From the NCBI GenBank assembly GCA_030706745.1, contig JAUZNX010000020.1, positions 1 through 48,488 on the forward strand: a stretch of DNA of 48,488 nt, given 5' to 3'. The position numbers and the translations under genes are program-made. The stretch is from Bacteroidota bacterium (lineage in GTDB: Bacteria > Bacteroidota > Ignavibacteria > Palsa-1295). Shown piece by piece: positions 8,107 to 16,637 of this stretch (position 1 is its first letter; each line of letters starts with the position of its first letter). Below the pieces are notes generated by a model. The model ran no database searches, had not been told where the DNA came from, and saw only the letters and a program-made list of their open reading frames with translations.

Positions 8107-8940
8107 TCAAACCATGTGCTTCACCCGATCCCAAATGGCATCCAGTTCGGCAAGTGTGAAGTCGGCCATGGGTCGGCCAGAGGCCTCGACTTCGGATTCA
8201 ACCATTCGGAATCGGCGCTCGAATTTCTTGGTGGCTTCACGCAAGGCATGCTCGGGGTCCATCCCTTCGTGGCGGGCGAGATTGACAAGCGAAAACAGCA
8301 GGTCACCGAACTCCTCCTGCTTTCGGTTATCCACTTTTGCGAGTTCATCTTCGAACTCGAAGACCTCCTCCCGTACTTTTTCCCATACACTATCGGAATC
8401 TGGCCAGTCGAATCCGACTTTGGCAGCTCGCTCCTGGGTCCGGGTGGCTTTTTGTAAGGCCGGAAGGGCGTGCGGGATTCCGTCCAAAACGCTGGTTCTG
8501 CCCTTTTCGGCGCGTTTTAGCTGTTCCCAGTTGCGGCTTACGTGCTCGGCACCGGTAACCTGAGTATCCCCAAACACATGCGGATGGCGGTAAATGAGCT
8601 TATCGGCCTCGGTGCGGAGGACCTGTTCCAGGGTGAAATGGCCCTCTTCCCGGGCAAGTTCCGAGTGGAATAGGATGTGTAATAACATATCTCCGAGTTC
8701 TTTTTTTAGTTCAGTGTAGTCTCCTGTGACTATCCCGTGCTCGATCGCTTCGAGGGTCTCATAGGCTTCTTCGATGAGCATAGGCCGGAGCGAGGCATGC
8801 GTCTGTTCACGGTCCCAGGGACACTCCAGACGAAGGCGGCGGAGGATCTGTATGAATTCGGTGAGTGCCGCGAGGGCAGCCTCATCGCTGGCAATGAGAT
8901 TATCGCTGGGGGACTGAGAAGGAGCATTTTGGCGATTCAT
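8107..8940 (-). CDS. mazG: MazG nucleoside triphosphate pyrophosphohydrolase
   Basis: The protein has 277 residues, close to the ~260 usual for MazG. It contains two all-alpha MazG domains. The first has ECPWDREQTHASLRPMLIEEAYE followed by KKELGDMLLHILFH (metal-binding EExxE and ExxD); the second has REEVFEFEDEL followed by EEFGDLLFSLVN. IYRHPHVFGD is also a typical family motif. The enzyme hydrolyses NTPs to NMP and pyrophosphate and is linked to nucleotide-pool sanitation and the stress response. I chose the ATG at 8940 (MNRQNAP...); the frame extends further upstream, but that part has no family similarity. It converges on the oxidoreductase gene, with 39 bp between the two stops. Confidence 0.93.
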   Translation of the reverse strand: MNRQNAPSQSPSDNLIASDEAALAALTEFIQILRRLRLECPWDREQTHASLRPMLIEEAYETLEAIEHGIVTGDYTELKKELGDMLLHILFHSELAREEGHFTLEQVLRTEADKLIYRHPHVFGDTQVTGAEHVSRNWEQLKRAEKGRTSVLDGIPHALPALQKATRTQERAAKVGFDWPDSDSVWEKVREEVFEFEDELAKVDNRKQEEFGDLLFSLVNLARHEGMDPEHALREATKKFERRFRMVESEVEASGRPMADFTLAELDAIWDRVKHMV

Positions 8941-9095
8941 GGCGTGCTCCAACACGAGGAGCAGTAAGCCAGTGTCATGGGGTGTGATTGGCGACCCGAT
9001 GATGCACGCAAAGTTTTGAAAAATACGAGATCGCACTGTGGTCATTATTCCACAATGCGGACCATTTAGAGACAAAACGGAGTAAAGAGACTATC

Positions 9096-10082
9096 ATGGC
9101 AAATCCAGAAACCGCCGCAACTGTGCGGCCTGCAAAAGTAGCCACCAAGCCGCTCGTTGCACATAAGACCAAGAAGCCGAGCGCAATGCCCGTATTTCTG
9201 CTGTCGATTGTCGGCGGGCTGGCAGTACATCTGCTTTTTTGCCTTGCACTGCAAGGCCTAGGCGATGGCATTCGGTGGCACCCGTTCGGTATCGATTCGG
9301 ACGTGCACTTTGGCGAGCAGCAGTTCTTCGTACAGCCGCCCCTGGCGTTCATCCCGTTCGACATATTATTCGGATTTATCTTTGCGACGGCGGTTGGCTT
9401 TATCATTCGTTTGCCCTTCTTCCGCGATCGCGTGTATCACACGCTGATGGAGATCAAGAAGCGCCTTCAGCTCCAGCTTTCGGCGAGCGCCGAGGAAGTG
9501 GAGTCTATCCTCCGCAACGACCCGGAAAACACGGCCCGCGTTTTGGCACGCCGCACCGATATCAACTTGGATAGCGTCCAATTGGAAATTGGAGCAATCA
9601 ATGGAGCGACAGCGTATTTGGCTGGCAAAGGCTCGTGGCTATCCGGCATCGGCACCTATATGCGGTTCCACTTTACAGAAGAGTATTCCAATATGGTGAC
9701 TGGTATGGCGTATGGCGGTGCGGCATTCCTGATCTTTGTGGTCGGTATTCGTGGATTAAAATTCATCCCTGCGACGAAGCCGAGTTTCATTCTCTTCGCG
9801 CTCGGTATCGAGTTTTCGATGTTGACATTGCTCGCGATCACGATGGTCTTTACTGTCGAGGAAGAGCGGACGGATCGAATTCTTCGCCAGATGGTCGATG
9901 CTGTCAAGGGTCCGAAGAAGGCGCTTGCCGAGCCAGAGCCAGTGCCGGAGCTTCAGCTCACCCGTGGCGATTACGAGCGCATCGTTCGCGAGCAAATGGA
10001 CAAGCAAATTGTCAAGGTCCTTTCAGACAAGGACGACGACGCGATGCGTCGGCTGGCACTCGATTTGGTCGCCAAAGGCTAA
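9096..10082 (+). CDS. Uncharacterised four-helix membrane protein
   Basis: The family was not recognised. The 328 residues comprise a short basic, Ala/Lys-rich N-terminus, predicted membrane helices at ~33-52, 85-104, 202-219 and 229-253, a cytosolic-looking acidic/amphipathic segment between helices 2 and 3 (MEIKKRLQLQLSASAEEVESILRNDPENTARVL), and a charged C-terminal tail (EPEPVPELQLTRGDYERIVREQMDKQIVKVLSDKDDD). The tail could be a short coiled coil or an oligomerisation segment. It starts 155 bp from, and divergently to, mazG, and is followed by a good intrinsic terminator, so it is probably a single-gene transcript. No function is proposed. Confidence 0.8.
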   Translation: MANPETAATVRPAKVATKPLVAHKTKKPSAMPVFLLSIVGGLAVHLLFCLALQGLGDGIRWHPFGIDSDVHFGEQQFFVQPPLAFIPFDILFGFIFATAVGFIIRLPFFRDRVYHTLMEIKKRLQLQLSASAEEVESILRNDPENTARVLARRTDINLDSVQLEIGAINGATAYLAGKGSWLSGIGTYMRFHFTEEYSNMVTGMAYGGAAFLIFVVGIRGLKFIPATKPSFILFALGIEFSMLTLLAITMVFTVEEERTDRILRQMVDAVKGPKKALAEPEPVPELQLTRGDYERIVREQMDKQIVKVLSDKDDDAMRRLALDLVAKG

Positions 10083-10107
10083 GCATTCTCAGCGTGAGTC
10101 TTTAGTA

Positions 10108-10141
10108 AGGGCCGGAAGTGGAAACACTTTCGGCCTTTTTA
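10108..10141 (+). terminator. Intrinsic terminator after the membrane-protein gene
   Basis: GGCCGGAAGTG (10110-10120) pairs with CACTTTCGGCC (10125-10135), with one G-T pair and a GAAA-type loop, followed by TTTTTATT. It lies 26 bp after the stop at 10082. Confidence 0.85.
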
Positions 10142-10191
10142 TTCTCTGTGATCGGCACCTGACAACCGTCTATTCTTGTTAGCGCGCATCC

Positions 10192-11277
10192 ATGATCATT
10201 GTCATGCAACGCGGGGCTTCAGAAGCCCACATTCAGCAGATTTCGAAATTCCTCACCAGCCGTGGCATCCGTGCCGAGCGGTTGGATGGGCAGGAACAGA
10301 CTGTTTTCGGCATTGTCGGAAAGAGTGGCGGGTACGATCTAGCCTCGATGGCCGCTATGCCAGGCGTCCAGGAAGTGGTTCGTGTTTCGACGCCGTTCCG
10401 GCTAGCGGCTCGTTCCGGGCATCCGGAGGATACCGTCATTACCATGCCGGACGGAACCCGGATTGGCGGCAATGCACCTTCGGTCATGATCGCGGGGCCT
10501 TGCTCGGTCGAGGGCTACGACCAACTTCGGCGCACGGCAGAATTCGTGCGCAATCTTGGCGTGCGGTTTCTTCGTGGCGGGGCATTCAAGCCGCGCACCT
10601 CGCCGTATAGCTTTCAGGGACTTGGCTTCGATGGACTCGAGCTTCTCAAGAAGATCGGCGAGGAATTCGGTCTCTTCATCGTGACTGAAGTCATGGAGCC
10701 AGCTCATGTTCCAGCGGTTGCTGAGTTCGCTGATGTATTGCAGTGTGGCTCTCGCAACATGCAGAATTATCCGCTCCTGCGTCAACTTGGCAATATCCGC
10801 AAGCCCGTGATGCTCAAGCGAGGTGCGGGATCCACCATCGAGGAATGGCTGATGGCCTCCGAATATATTCTGGCCGGCGGCAATGGAAATGTCGTGCTGT
10901 GCGAGCGCGGTATTCGCACGTTCGAGCCATCGCTCCGATTCACAGCAGATATCGCAGCGGTTCCGGTTGTCAAAAAGCTATCCCATTTGCCCGTCATCGT
11001 CGATCCATCGCACGCTACCGGGCAGCGCGAATTTGTCGGAAGCATTGCTCGTGCCGCTCTGGCGGCGGGCTCCGATGGCTTGATGGTCGAAGTCCACCAC
11101 GATCCCGATCGTTCGCTTTCGGATGGCGCTCAGTCGCTGACATTCGAGCAGTTCGAGGAGTTGATGGGCGAACTGGTCCGCGTCGGGGATGCTGTGAACC
11201 GGCCGCTCCTAGTCGAGCCCTTCAACCGGATTGTGAATAATGGAGAGCGGAGAGTGGAGAACGAGAAGCCGGCATAG
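10192..11277 (+). CDS. aroF: 3-deoxy-7-phosphoheptulonate (DAHP) synthase
   Basis: This is the first enzyme of the shikimate pathway; it condenses phosphoenolpyruvate with erythrose 4-phosphate. It has 361 residues. Residues 1-~70 are the small N-terminal ferredoxin-like domain (MIIVMQRGASEAHIQQI...) found in the AroA(I-beta) class, where it mediates allosteric control. The barrel domain shows IAGPCSVEG, FLRGGAFKPRTSPYSFQG, TEVMEP, QCGSRNMQNY, MLKRGAGSTIEEW and VIVDPSHATGQRE, which cover the metal- and substrate-binding motifs. The last ~12 residues (NNGERRVENEKPA) come from a heptamer-like repeat (from about 11240) and are not part of the family fold. The next gene begins 39 bp after the stop. 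Confidence 0.93.
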   Translation: MIIVMQRGASEAHIQQISKFLTSRGIRAERLDGQEQTVFGIVGKSGGYDLASMAAMPGVQEVVRVSTPFRLAARSGHPEDTVITMPDGTRIGGNAPSVMIAGPCSVEGYDQLRRTAEFVRNLGVRFLRGGAFKPRTSPYSFQGLGFDGLELLKKIGEEFGLFIVTEVMEPAHVPAVAEFADVLQCGSRNMQNYPLLRQLGNIRKPVMLKRGAGSTIEEWLMASEYILAGGNGNVVLCERGIRTFEPSLRFTADIAAVPVVKKLSHLPVIVDPSHATGQREFVGSIARAALAAGSDGLMVEVHHDPDRSLSDGAQSLTFEQFEELMGELVRVGDAVNRPLLVEPFNRIVNNGERRVENEKPA

Positions 11278-11312
11278 TTCATACTATCGACTATCCGTTA
11301 TCAACTATCCAC
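11240..11312. repeat. ACTATCC-type heptamer tract spanning the aroF 3' end and the next gene's leader
   Basis: GGAGAGCGGAGAGTGGAGA in the coding end of aroF is followed by ACTATCGACTATCCGTTATC and AACTATCCACTCC (from 11283). The two halves are roughly inverted relative to each other. The GTG start of the CoA-binding protein follows at 11317. Confidence 0.75.
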
Positions 11313-11316
11313 TCCG

Positions 11317-11727
11317 GTGACCATTCCCGAACTGTTGCACACTTCCAAGACGATCGCTATCGTCGGAATTTCGGATGATCTCACCAGACCAAGCTCGGAG
11401 GTTGCCGGAGCTTTGATGCGTCGTGGGTTTACGATTATCCCGGTCAATCCACGACTGAAGGAGTGGCACGGTATTCCCGCCTACCCCTATGTTTCGCAAA
11501 TCCCGGAGGATATTGCCATTGACATCGTAGACATCTTTCGGCGTAGTGAATTCACCCCCGATACTGTCCGCGATGTCCTGAAGCGCAGGAACAAACCGCG
11601 TTGCATTTGGCTGCAGCAAGAAATTGTAAATGCCGAGTCGCGCAAACTTGCCGAGGATGCTGGCATCTTTTACGTCGAAGATCGCTGCACGGCAGTTGAT
11701 GCGGCACTGGCACGCGTGAAGGTCTAG
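11317..11727 (+). CDS. CoA-binding (YccU-like) protein
   Basis: This 136-residue protein belongs to the small CoA_binding Rossmann family. Visible motifs are KTIAIVGISDDLTRPSSEVAGALMRRG at the N-terminus, IPVNPRLKEWHGIPAYP, IDIVDIFRRSE, and C-terminal IFYVEDRCTAVDA. Such proteins bind CoA or nucleotides; the physiological role is not known. The start is GTG at 11317, directly after a heptamer tract. The stop (TAG at 11725-11727) is one base before the ATG of rsmE, so the two are surely cotranscribed. Confidence 0.88.
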   Translation: MTIPELLHTSKTIAIVGISDDLTRPSSEVAGALMRRGFTIIPVNPRLKEWHGIPAYPYVSQIPEDIAIDIVDIFRRSEFTPDTVRDVLKRRNKPRCIWLQQEIVNAESRKLAEDAGIFYVEDRCTAVDAALARVKV

Positions 11728-11728
11728 C

Positions 11729-12442
11729 ATGGAAAGCCTCATCGTTGTGCCCGATGATGTCGATCGTCTCAGAAACGAACTCATCCTTCGCGGGGATGAA
11801 GCGCACCATGCGCTCAAGTCACTTCGGCTTCGGCCCGGTGATGCACTGCTTGCCACCGATCTCGAAGGCATCTGCTACGAATGCCAACTGACAGGCGAAC
11901 AGGATAAGAACGCGCTCTGCTCGATTCAAAAAGTCCTGCCAAACTTCGGCGAGCCATCACGTGATGTCTTGCTCATCCAAGCGATGATCGCCCAACCGGC
12001 CCGCTGGGAATTCCTACTCGAGAAAGCCACCGAACTCGGTGTCTCGCAGATTCAACCCATCATAACGGAGCGGACCGAACAGCGGCACCTGCGCCGCGAC
12101 CGATCCGAACGCATTCTGCGAGCGGCCGTGAAACAGACCAAGCGATCGCGATTGCCAACGCTTCTGATGCCGGATGACAATGAACTCGGCTCATTTGAGG
12201 ATGCGCTCCAATCGGCTCGTCAAGCCGGACGAGAAATCATTCTGCTTCACGATGAAGCAGTCGAAGCTCTCGGTACTGCTTCGACTTCGTCCATTGCTAT
12301 CGTCGTGGGTCCTGAAGGTGGGTTTACAGATGCCGAGCTTCGCGTTGCTCTCGATCGAGGTGCACGACTCGCCTCACTTGGCTCGCGCCGTCTGCGGGCG
12401 GAGACCGCTGCCATCGCCGCGCTGGCGATATTATCAGTTTAG
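11729..12442 (+). CDS. rsmE: 16S rRNA (uracil1498-N3)-methyltransferase
   Basis: The protein has 237 residues, the usual size for RsmE. The N-terminal PUA-like part reads LILRGDEAHHALKSLRLRPGDAL. The SPOUT knot carries QAMIAQPARWEFLLEKATELGV, the IQPIITERTEQRHLRRDRSERI motif, VVGPEGGFTDAE, and the knotted end LGSRRLRAETAAIAAL. It methylates U1498 in the 30S subunit with S-adenosylmethionine. It follows the CoA-binding gene with a one-base gap and is followed by a GC-rich double palindrome. Confidence 0.95.
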   Translation: MESLIVVPDDVDRLRNELILRGDEAHHALKSLRLRPGDALLATDLEGICYECQLTGEQDKNALCSIQKVLPNFGEPSRDVLLIQAMIAQPARWEFLLEKATELGVSQIQPIITERTEQRHLRRDRSERILRAAVKQTKRSRLPTLLMPDDNELGSFEDALQSARQAGREIILLHDEAVEALGTASTSSIAIVVGPEGGFTDAELRVALDRGARLASLGSRRLRAETAAIAALAILSV

Positions 12443-12497
12443 GGGCAAGCTCCAGCTTGCCCTTTGCGGGATGCAGGGCGAGCTGGAGCTCGCCCCT
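12441..12497. repeat. GC-rich double palindrome between convergent genes
   Basis: Two arms (12441-12463 and 12475-12497) are inverted copies of each other, and each is itself a near palindrome (GGGCAAGCT/AGCTTGCCC and GGGCGAGCT/AGCTCGCCC). The element abuts the rsmE stop and the end of the acetyltransferase gene. It may act as a bidirectional terminator. Its form is that of a dispersed REP-like repeat. Confidence 0.8.
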
Positions 12498-13074
12498 ACA
12501 CTACTTTGACAATCCCATAGATCTTGATGCTCACAAACTTTCCGCGCCGAAGCTCATAGTCAGTCAGCGTCGCTTCGTGCGTCATGCCGCAGCGCTCCAT
12601 GACACGTGCCGATCGCTCGTTGTCAAGATCGCAGGTTGCCTGCACGCGATGCATGCCCATCTCGTCGAATGCAAAACGGATGAGTTCATTGGCAGCCTCG
12701 GTCATGTAGCCTTTGCCCCAGCGGGACCGATTGAGAATATAGCCGATCTCCAACCGGTGATGATCCGGCGCGAAATGATGCATCCCGCACGTGCCGATGA
12801 GCGTCCCATTCTCTTTCAGCACGATCCCGAATTCGATTCGCGTGCGTGCGGCAAAATCCCTTGGACAGCTCTCGATAAATGGAATCGTCTCATCCACCGA
12901 GCGATGTGTCGGGAAGACCATGTATTGCGTTGCTTCCGGGTCGCTCGCATATTCGAAGATCGCGACTTGATCGGCCATCGTGATCTCGCGCAGCACGAGA
13001 CGCTCGGTTTCGAGCCTGGGATGCACCTCGAAGAACCGGGAGAGGTCGAGCGGAGGGAGGCCCGTAGATGGCAT
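12496..13074 (-). CDS. GNAT family N-acetyltransferase (RimJ/RimL type)
   Basis: The protein has 192 residues. The N-terminal LETERLVLREITMADQVAIFEYASDPEATQYM is typical of RimJ/RimL-like ribosomal-protein acetyltransferases and relatives. The acetyl-CoA pyrophosphate loop is within RSRWGKGYMTEAANELIRFAF, followed by VQATCDLDNERSARVMERCGM. The substrate cannot be predicted. The ATG lies three bases after the stop of the sigma54 regulator gene, so the two form one transcript. Its last bases run into the 12441-12497 palindrome. Confidence 0.9.
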   Translation of the reverse strand: MPSTGLPPLDLSRFFEVHPRLETERLVLREITMADQVAIFEYASDPEATQYMVFPTHRSVDETIPFIESCPRDFAARTRIEFGIVLKENGTLIGTCGMHHFAPDHHRLEIGYILNRSRWGKGYMTEAANELIRFAFDEMGMHRVQATCDLDNERSARVMERCGMTHEATLTDYELRRGKFVSIKIYGIVKVV

Positions 13075-13077
13075 CCG

Positions 13078-14646
13078 TTACACCGCTGCTTCTGCTTCGA
13101 CGGGCGTGGCCTGGCCGTCTTTGGTTTCGATCTTGTAGAGTTCGATCAGCCGGTACATGGTCGAGCGGCTGATGGCGAGCCGCTGCGCGGTATCGCTCAG
13201 GTTCTCTTTGCAGACTTTCCAGGCATGTTCGACAGCCATCTTGCGCAAATCATCGAGCGGGAGCACTTCGTGGTTCTTGGCAGGATCGAAAAAGTCGCGT
13301 GCTCGGATTTCGCCTTCAACGGGAATTTCGCTGTACTCGCGAATGGCCATCGGAAGATCTTCGAGGTGGATCGCATCGCCCTCGGCAATGAGTACAGCAC
13401 GCTCGATGGTACTCTCGAGTTCGCGAATGTTACCGGGCCAGGGGTAAGCCATCATGGCTTCGATGGCCGCATGCGAGATCGCATGGATGTTCAGTCCGCG
13501 CCGGTCGTTAAATCGCTTCAGGAATGACTCGGCCAGCAGTAGAATATCACCCTTGCGCTCGGCCAGACGCGGCAAGGTGATTGGGAATGTCGCGATGCGA
13601 TAATAGAGATCCTCGCGGAAGCGCTTGGCCGCGATGGCTTCGCGAAGATCGTTGTTCGTCGCACAGATAATTCGGACATCGACGCGAACGGCCTCGGTGC
13701 CGCCGACGCGCTCGAACTCGCGCTCTTGGATCGCGCGCAGAAGCTTCGCCTGAAGCATCAACTCCATGTCGCCGATCTCATCGAGGAACAGCGTACCGCC
13801 GTTGGCGGCTTCGAACTTTCCGATCTTTCGCCCGATCGCGCCAGTGAAGCTTCCTTTTTCGTGACCGAAGAGTTCGCTTTCCAGCAACTCGTGCGGGATA
13901 GCCGCGCAATTGATGACCTGAAACGGTCCATCGCGGCGCTCGCTGTTCGCATGCAAGGCGCGCGCGACGAGTTCTTTGCCAGTACCGGAATCACCGAACA
14001 CGCAGACGGTGATGTCACTCGTGCAGGCTTTGCGCATGAGCTTGAACACGTCATGCATCCTCGGATCGCTGGAGATGATATTCGAAAAATCGTAGCGGTT
14101 GTTCAGCTCCGCCCGGAGTGCGCGCAGTTTCTCGTGGAAGCTGTGTGTCTGCAACGCATTCCGAATGATGACTTGCAGCCGCTCGGTGTCGATCGGTTTT
14201 GTCAGATAATCATACGCACCGGCCTTGAGCGATTCCACGGCAACGGAGACGCTCTCCTGCGCGCTGATCATTACGATCGGCAGATGCTCGTCGGCGCTTC
14301 GCATGGCGCGCAGCACATCGATGCCATGGATGTCCGGCAGATTAATATCGAGCAGGACCAGCCGCGGCTTTTTTTCGCGCATCGCGACGATTCCTGCCTC
14401 ACCGGAATACGCGACGATCGTAGGATAATCCCACACGTCATGGACCCAGTGATTGACGAGGTCCGCGACGAACGGTTCATCGTCGACAATCAGGATGGGA
14501 GCGGCTTGCTCTTCGGCGGAGGTCAACGCTGGGGGCATCTGGCCGGGGGCCGACGCTCCGAAACCAGTGGCAACCGTCGCTGAATTTAGCGAATTAACAA
14601 GAGTTGATGGCGCGGTGGCAGACCGCTGGTTCATAGTCGATTTCAT
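13078..14646 (-). CDS. NtrC-family sigma54-dependent response regulator
   Basis: The protein has 522 residues. Residues ~50-165 are a receiver domain: DDE acidic pocket, phospho-acceptor Asp100 in [10 protein letters not shown], and Lys150 in YLTKP. Residues ~190-430 are the AAA+ sigma54-activating domain: Walker A GDSGTGKE at 218-225, GSFTGA loop at 265-270 (a variant of GAFTGA), and Walker [11 protein letters not shown] at 283-292. A Fis-type helix-turn-helix follows at ~479-500 ([19 protein letters not shown]). A low-complexity N-terminal extension of ~48 residues precedes the receiver. It activates transcription from -24/-12 promoters on phosphorylation. No sensor kinase gene is adjacent, so the partner is unknown. 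It is followed directly by the GNAT gene. Confidence 0.94.
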   Translation of the reverse strand: MKSTMNQRSATAPSTLVNSLNSATVATGFGASAPGQMPPALTSAEEQAAPILIVDDEPFVADLVNHWVHDVWDYPTIVAYSGEAGIVAMREKKPRLVLLDINLPDIHGIDVLRAMRSADEHLPIVMISAQESVSVAVESLKAGAYDYLTKPIDTERLQVIIRNALQTHSFHEKLRALRAELNNRYDFSNIISSDPRMHDVFKLMRKACTSDITVCVFGDSGTGKELVARALHANSERRDGPFQVINCAAIPHELLESELFGHEKGSFTGAIGRKIGKFEAANGGTLFLDEIGDMELMLQAKLLRAIQEREFERVGGTEAVRVDVRIICATNNDLREAIAAKRFREDLYYRIATFPITLPRLAERKGDILLLAESFLKRFNDRRGLNIHAISHAAIEAMMAYPWPGNIRELESTIERAVLIAEGDAIHLEDLPMAIREYSEIPVEGEIRARDFFDPAKNHEVLPLDDLRKMAVEHAWKVCKENLSDTAQRLAISRSTMYRLIELYKIETKDGQATPVEAEAAV

Positions 14647-14836
14647 GCAAACAAGTCGCGTATGCGTGGCATAGTAACGGTCAGAACCGCTCTCATGTGA
14701 GCCCGAACGTGGCTCAGGACACTAATCCTAAACTGAGACATTAATCCGGCTTTGACACAACAACAGAGCGGCTGCAGTTCAAAATCGGTCAATGACAATA
14801 CTGTAATGTATCATTGTGAGAATATGGTTCCGAGCG

Positions 14837-16585
14837 CTAGCGGGCGACCGTAATGCTCCGGGTTTGGACATAACCATTGGATGAACAGCGGAGATAGTAG
14901 ATGCCAGATGGGAGCGGTGCAACATCGATCGACCACCCCCCGCCCCCTCCTTGAAAAGGAGGGGGAGTGTTAAATGTGCCGCGCGCGCGTTCCGTCCCGA
15001 TCATGTCGTACAGCCGGTACTCGATAGAAGAACCCGCTTCGCCCGCAAAAGCTACAGCGACCTCACTCTGCGCTGGATTGGGCACGACGCTTACGATCTC
15101 GAACGGCGACTGGCCCGACATGGTGCGCAGAAGTATCGGGTCGTTGCAGTTTGTTAGATCGAAATCAATTTCGACCGAGTCCGGCCCTGCAATGGCGGCC
15201 ACATTATCTCCACAGATGGCCGGGTGGGAAGGGTAGAAATGGATGCTGTCAAGATAAATTTTTGCAAACGAGTTTTCGAGTGCAGTACCGAAACTCAATG
15301 CCAACAATTGTGAGCGAAGCGGCTGTTGGTCGCTGATAATCCAAAGATCGAGAGTACCTGACGCTGAGCTTGAATCCAAAACCCGCCAGCCGGGCGGAAG
15401 CATAACATTACGCAAATCGAACGCATCGTCAAAATGGAGGGCAAAGTGCACCGTATTAAAACCGAGAAGAGAATCGCGCTGCATGGTGTAAAATACGGTC
15501 ACAGTATCTCCTGCCACTTTCAAGGCTGAAGAAGCGCTTACGGTCACTTGCGGTGCAGGCGGACTGCTCAAGCGATAACGCCAGACTTTACTGGGATTAT
15601 TTCCGCCTGGCAAATTATTAAGACCATCTCCGGCATAGATATAGTCATCGCTGATCCAAAATCGCACATCAGTAAAGGCAGATGGACCGCCTATGGAATG
15701 CCATGACACGCCGGTATCGGCTGACATAAGAATACCTTTATAATGCGTTTGGACATAGAGATTGCCACACTTGTCGGCCCTGATGCACCCAGAGAGAACG
15801 ACGGTAGAATCATTTGTAAATGGCGGGGCAAGAGCGTTGATGATCCTCCAAGTCTTGCCACCGTCGTCGGATCGAGAGACCCTATTCATCGATTCGGAAG
15901 CCGCAAAGAATGTGGAGGTTCCCGGGAAACAGGCAGGCTGCCAGCATTCGTCCGAAAAACCGGATTCGGCCCACGTTACCCCACCATCGGTCGTATAGAG
16001 CGCAACGCTGGGAGGGTACTGATTCACTGCAGTGACGACACCATTTAATCCAGAAAATGCAAAGCCACCATGCAACCGCCCGAACATTGTCCAAGTGAGC
16101 CCGCTATCGGATGATGCGCGGACATTCGAATCAATATTCGAAAGCTGCCAAAACGAGGAAAGCAGTCGCTTGGAATCAGTGTCGAAGTAAATTGCGACAT
16201 TGCTTTCACCGCCTCCATTGGCAGGCCCTAACGGTGTCCAGAAAAGTCCTGCATCCGTCGTCTTGCGAATAAAATTGTAATCCGCTAGCCAACCTGTGTG
16301 CCCGTCTTCAAACGTGAAGTCCTCTACTCCGTAGTTGAGTGGGAATCCTTCGAAGGGGAGCCTAACGCCGTGCCAGTTCAAGCCGCCATCGGATGTTCGC
16401 CAAAGAGAAGTCGAGTCGGAACCTACTGCAAGAGTACTTACAAAACCAATTTCGGGTCTGCCGACCTGGTCCATAAAATATACCGAGACGATCTGGTATG
16501 GAAAGTCCCCAATTGCTTCCCATTGCGCATTCGATGAACATGGGAGCAGTGTTATGAAGGATGCCACGATCACCTTCTTCAGCAT
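14837..16585 (-). CDS. T9SS-sorted BNR/Ycf48-like secreted protein
   Basis: The protein has 582 residues with start ATG 16585 (MLKKVIVASF...SNAQ signal peptide); the longer frame to 16669 adds no signal-like sequence. The first ~350 residues hold repeated BNR/sialidase-type blades: SLWRTSDGGLNW, RKTTDAGLFW, RASSDSGLTW, YTTDGGVTW and SRSDDGGKTW, the pattern of Ycf48-like propellers. A cohesin-like beta region follows (FNTVHFALHFDDAFDL). The C-terminal ~85 residues are a T9SS type A sorting domain (VVPNPAQSEVAVAF, YRLYDMIG, LPSGIYYLRC). A palindrome (14943-14965) inside this domain adds PPPFQGGGGGW in frame. It is probably secreted and surface-attached. No Shine-Dalgarno sequence is present. 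Confidence 0.85.
   Translation of the reverse strand: MLKKVIVASFITLLPCSSNAQWEAIGDFPYQIVSVYFMDQVGRPEIGFVSTLAVGSDSTSLWRTSDGGLNWHGVRLPFEGFPLNYGVEDFTFEDGHTGWLADYNFIRKTTDAGLFWTPLGPANGGGESNVAIYFDTDSKRLLSSFWQLSNIDSNVRASSDSGLTWTMFGRLHGGFAFSGLNGVVTAVNQYPPSVALYTTDGGVTWAESGFSDECWQPACFPGTSTFFAASESMNRVSRSDDGGKTWRIINALAPPFTNDSTVVLSGCIRADKCGNLYVQTHYKGILMSADTGVSWHSIGGPSAFTDVRFWISDDYIYAGDGLNNLPGGNNPSKVWRYRLSSPPAPQVTVSASSALKVAGDTVTVFYTMQRDSLLGFNTVHFALHFDDAFDLRNVMLPPGWRVLDSSSASGTLDLWIISDQQPLRSQLLALSFGTALENSFAKIYLDSIHFYPSHPAICGDNVAAIAGPDSVEIDFDLTNCNDPILLRTMSGQSPFEIVSVVPNPAQSEVAVAFAGEAGSSIEYRLYDMIGTERARGTFNTPPPFQGGGGGWSIDVAPLPSGIYYLRCSSNGYVQTRSITVAR
14943..14965. repeat. GC-rich palindrome in frame in a T9SS sorting domain
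   Basis: CCCCCTCCTT (14943-14952) and AAGGAGGGGG (14956-14965) are perfect 10-bp arms around 3 bases. The element encodes the Pro/Gly-rich PPPFQGGGGG on the minus strand, between beta strands of the sorting domain. Confidence 0.85.
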
Positions 16586-16637
16586 AGAGAAACCGGAGAG
16601 ACGGAAGCGCCTCCCCGGTATTGTGATACCACGATAT

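Noticed and set aside
12457-13527. 356-codon plus-strand open frame
   Set aside because: It overlaps both the GNAT gene and the sigma54 regulator gene in antisense; an effect of high GC third positions.
13726-14583. 285-codon plus-strand open frame
   Set aside because: Antisense to the conserved AAA+ and receiver domains of the sigma54 regulator.
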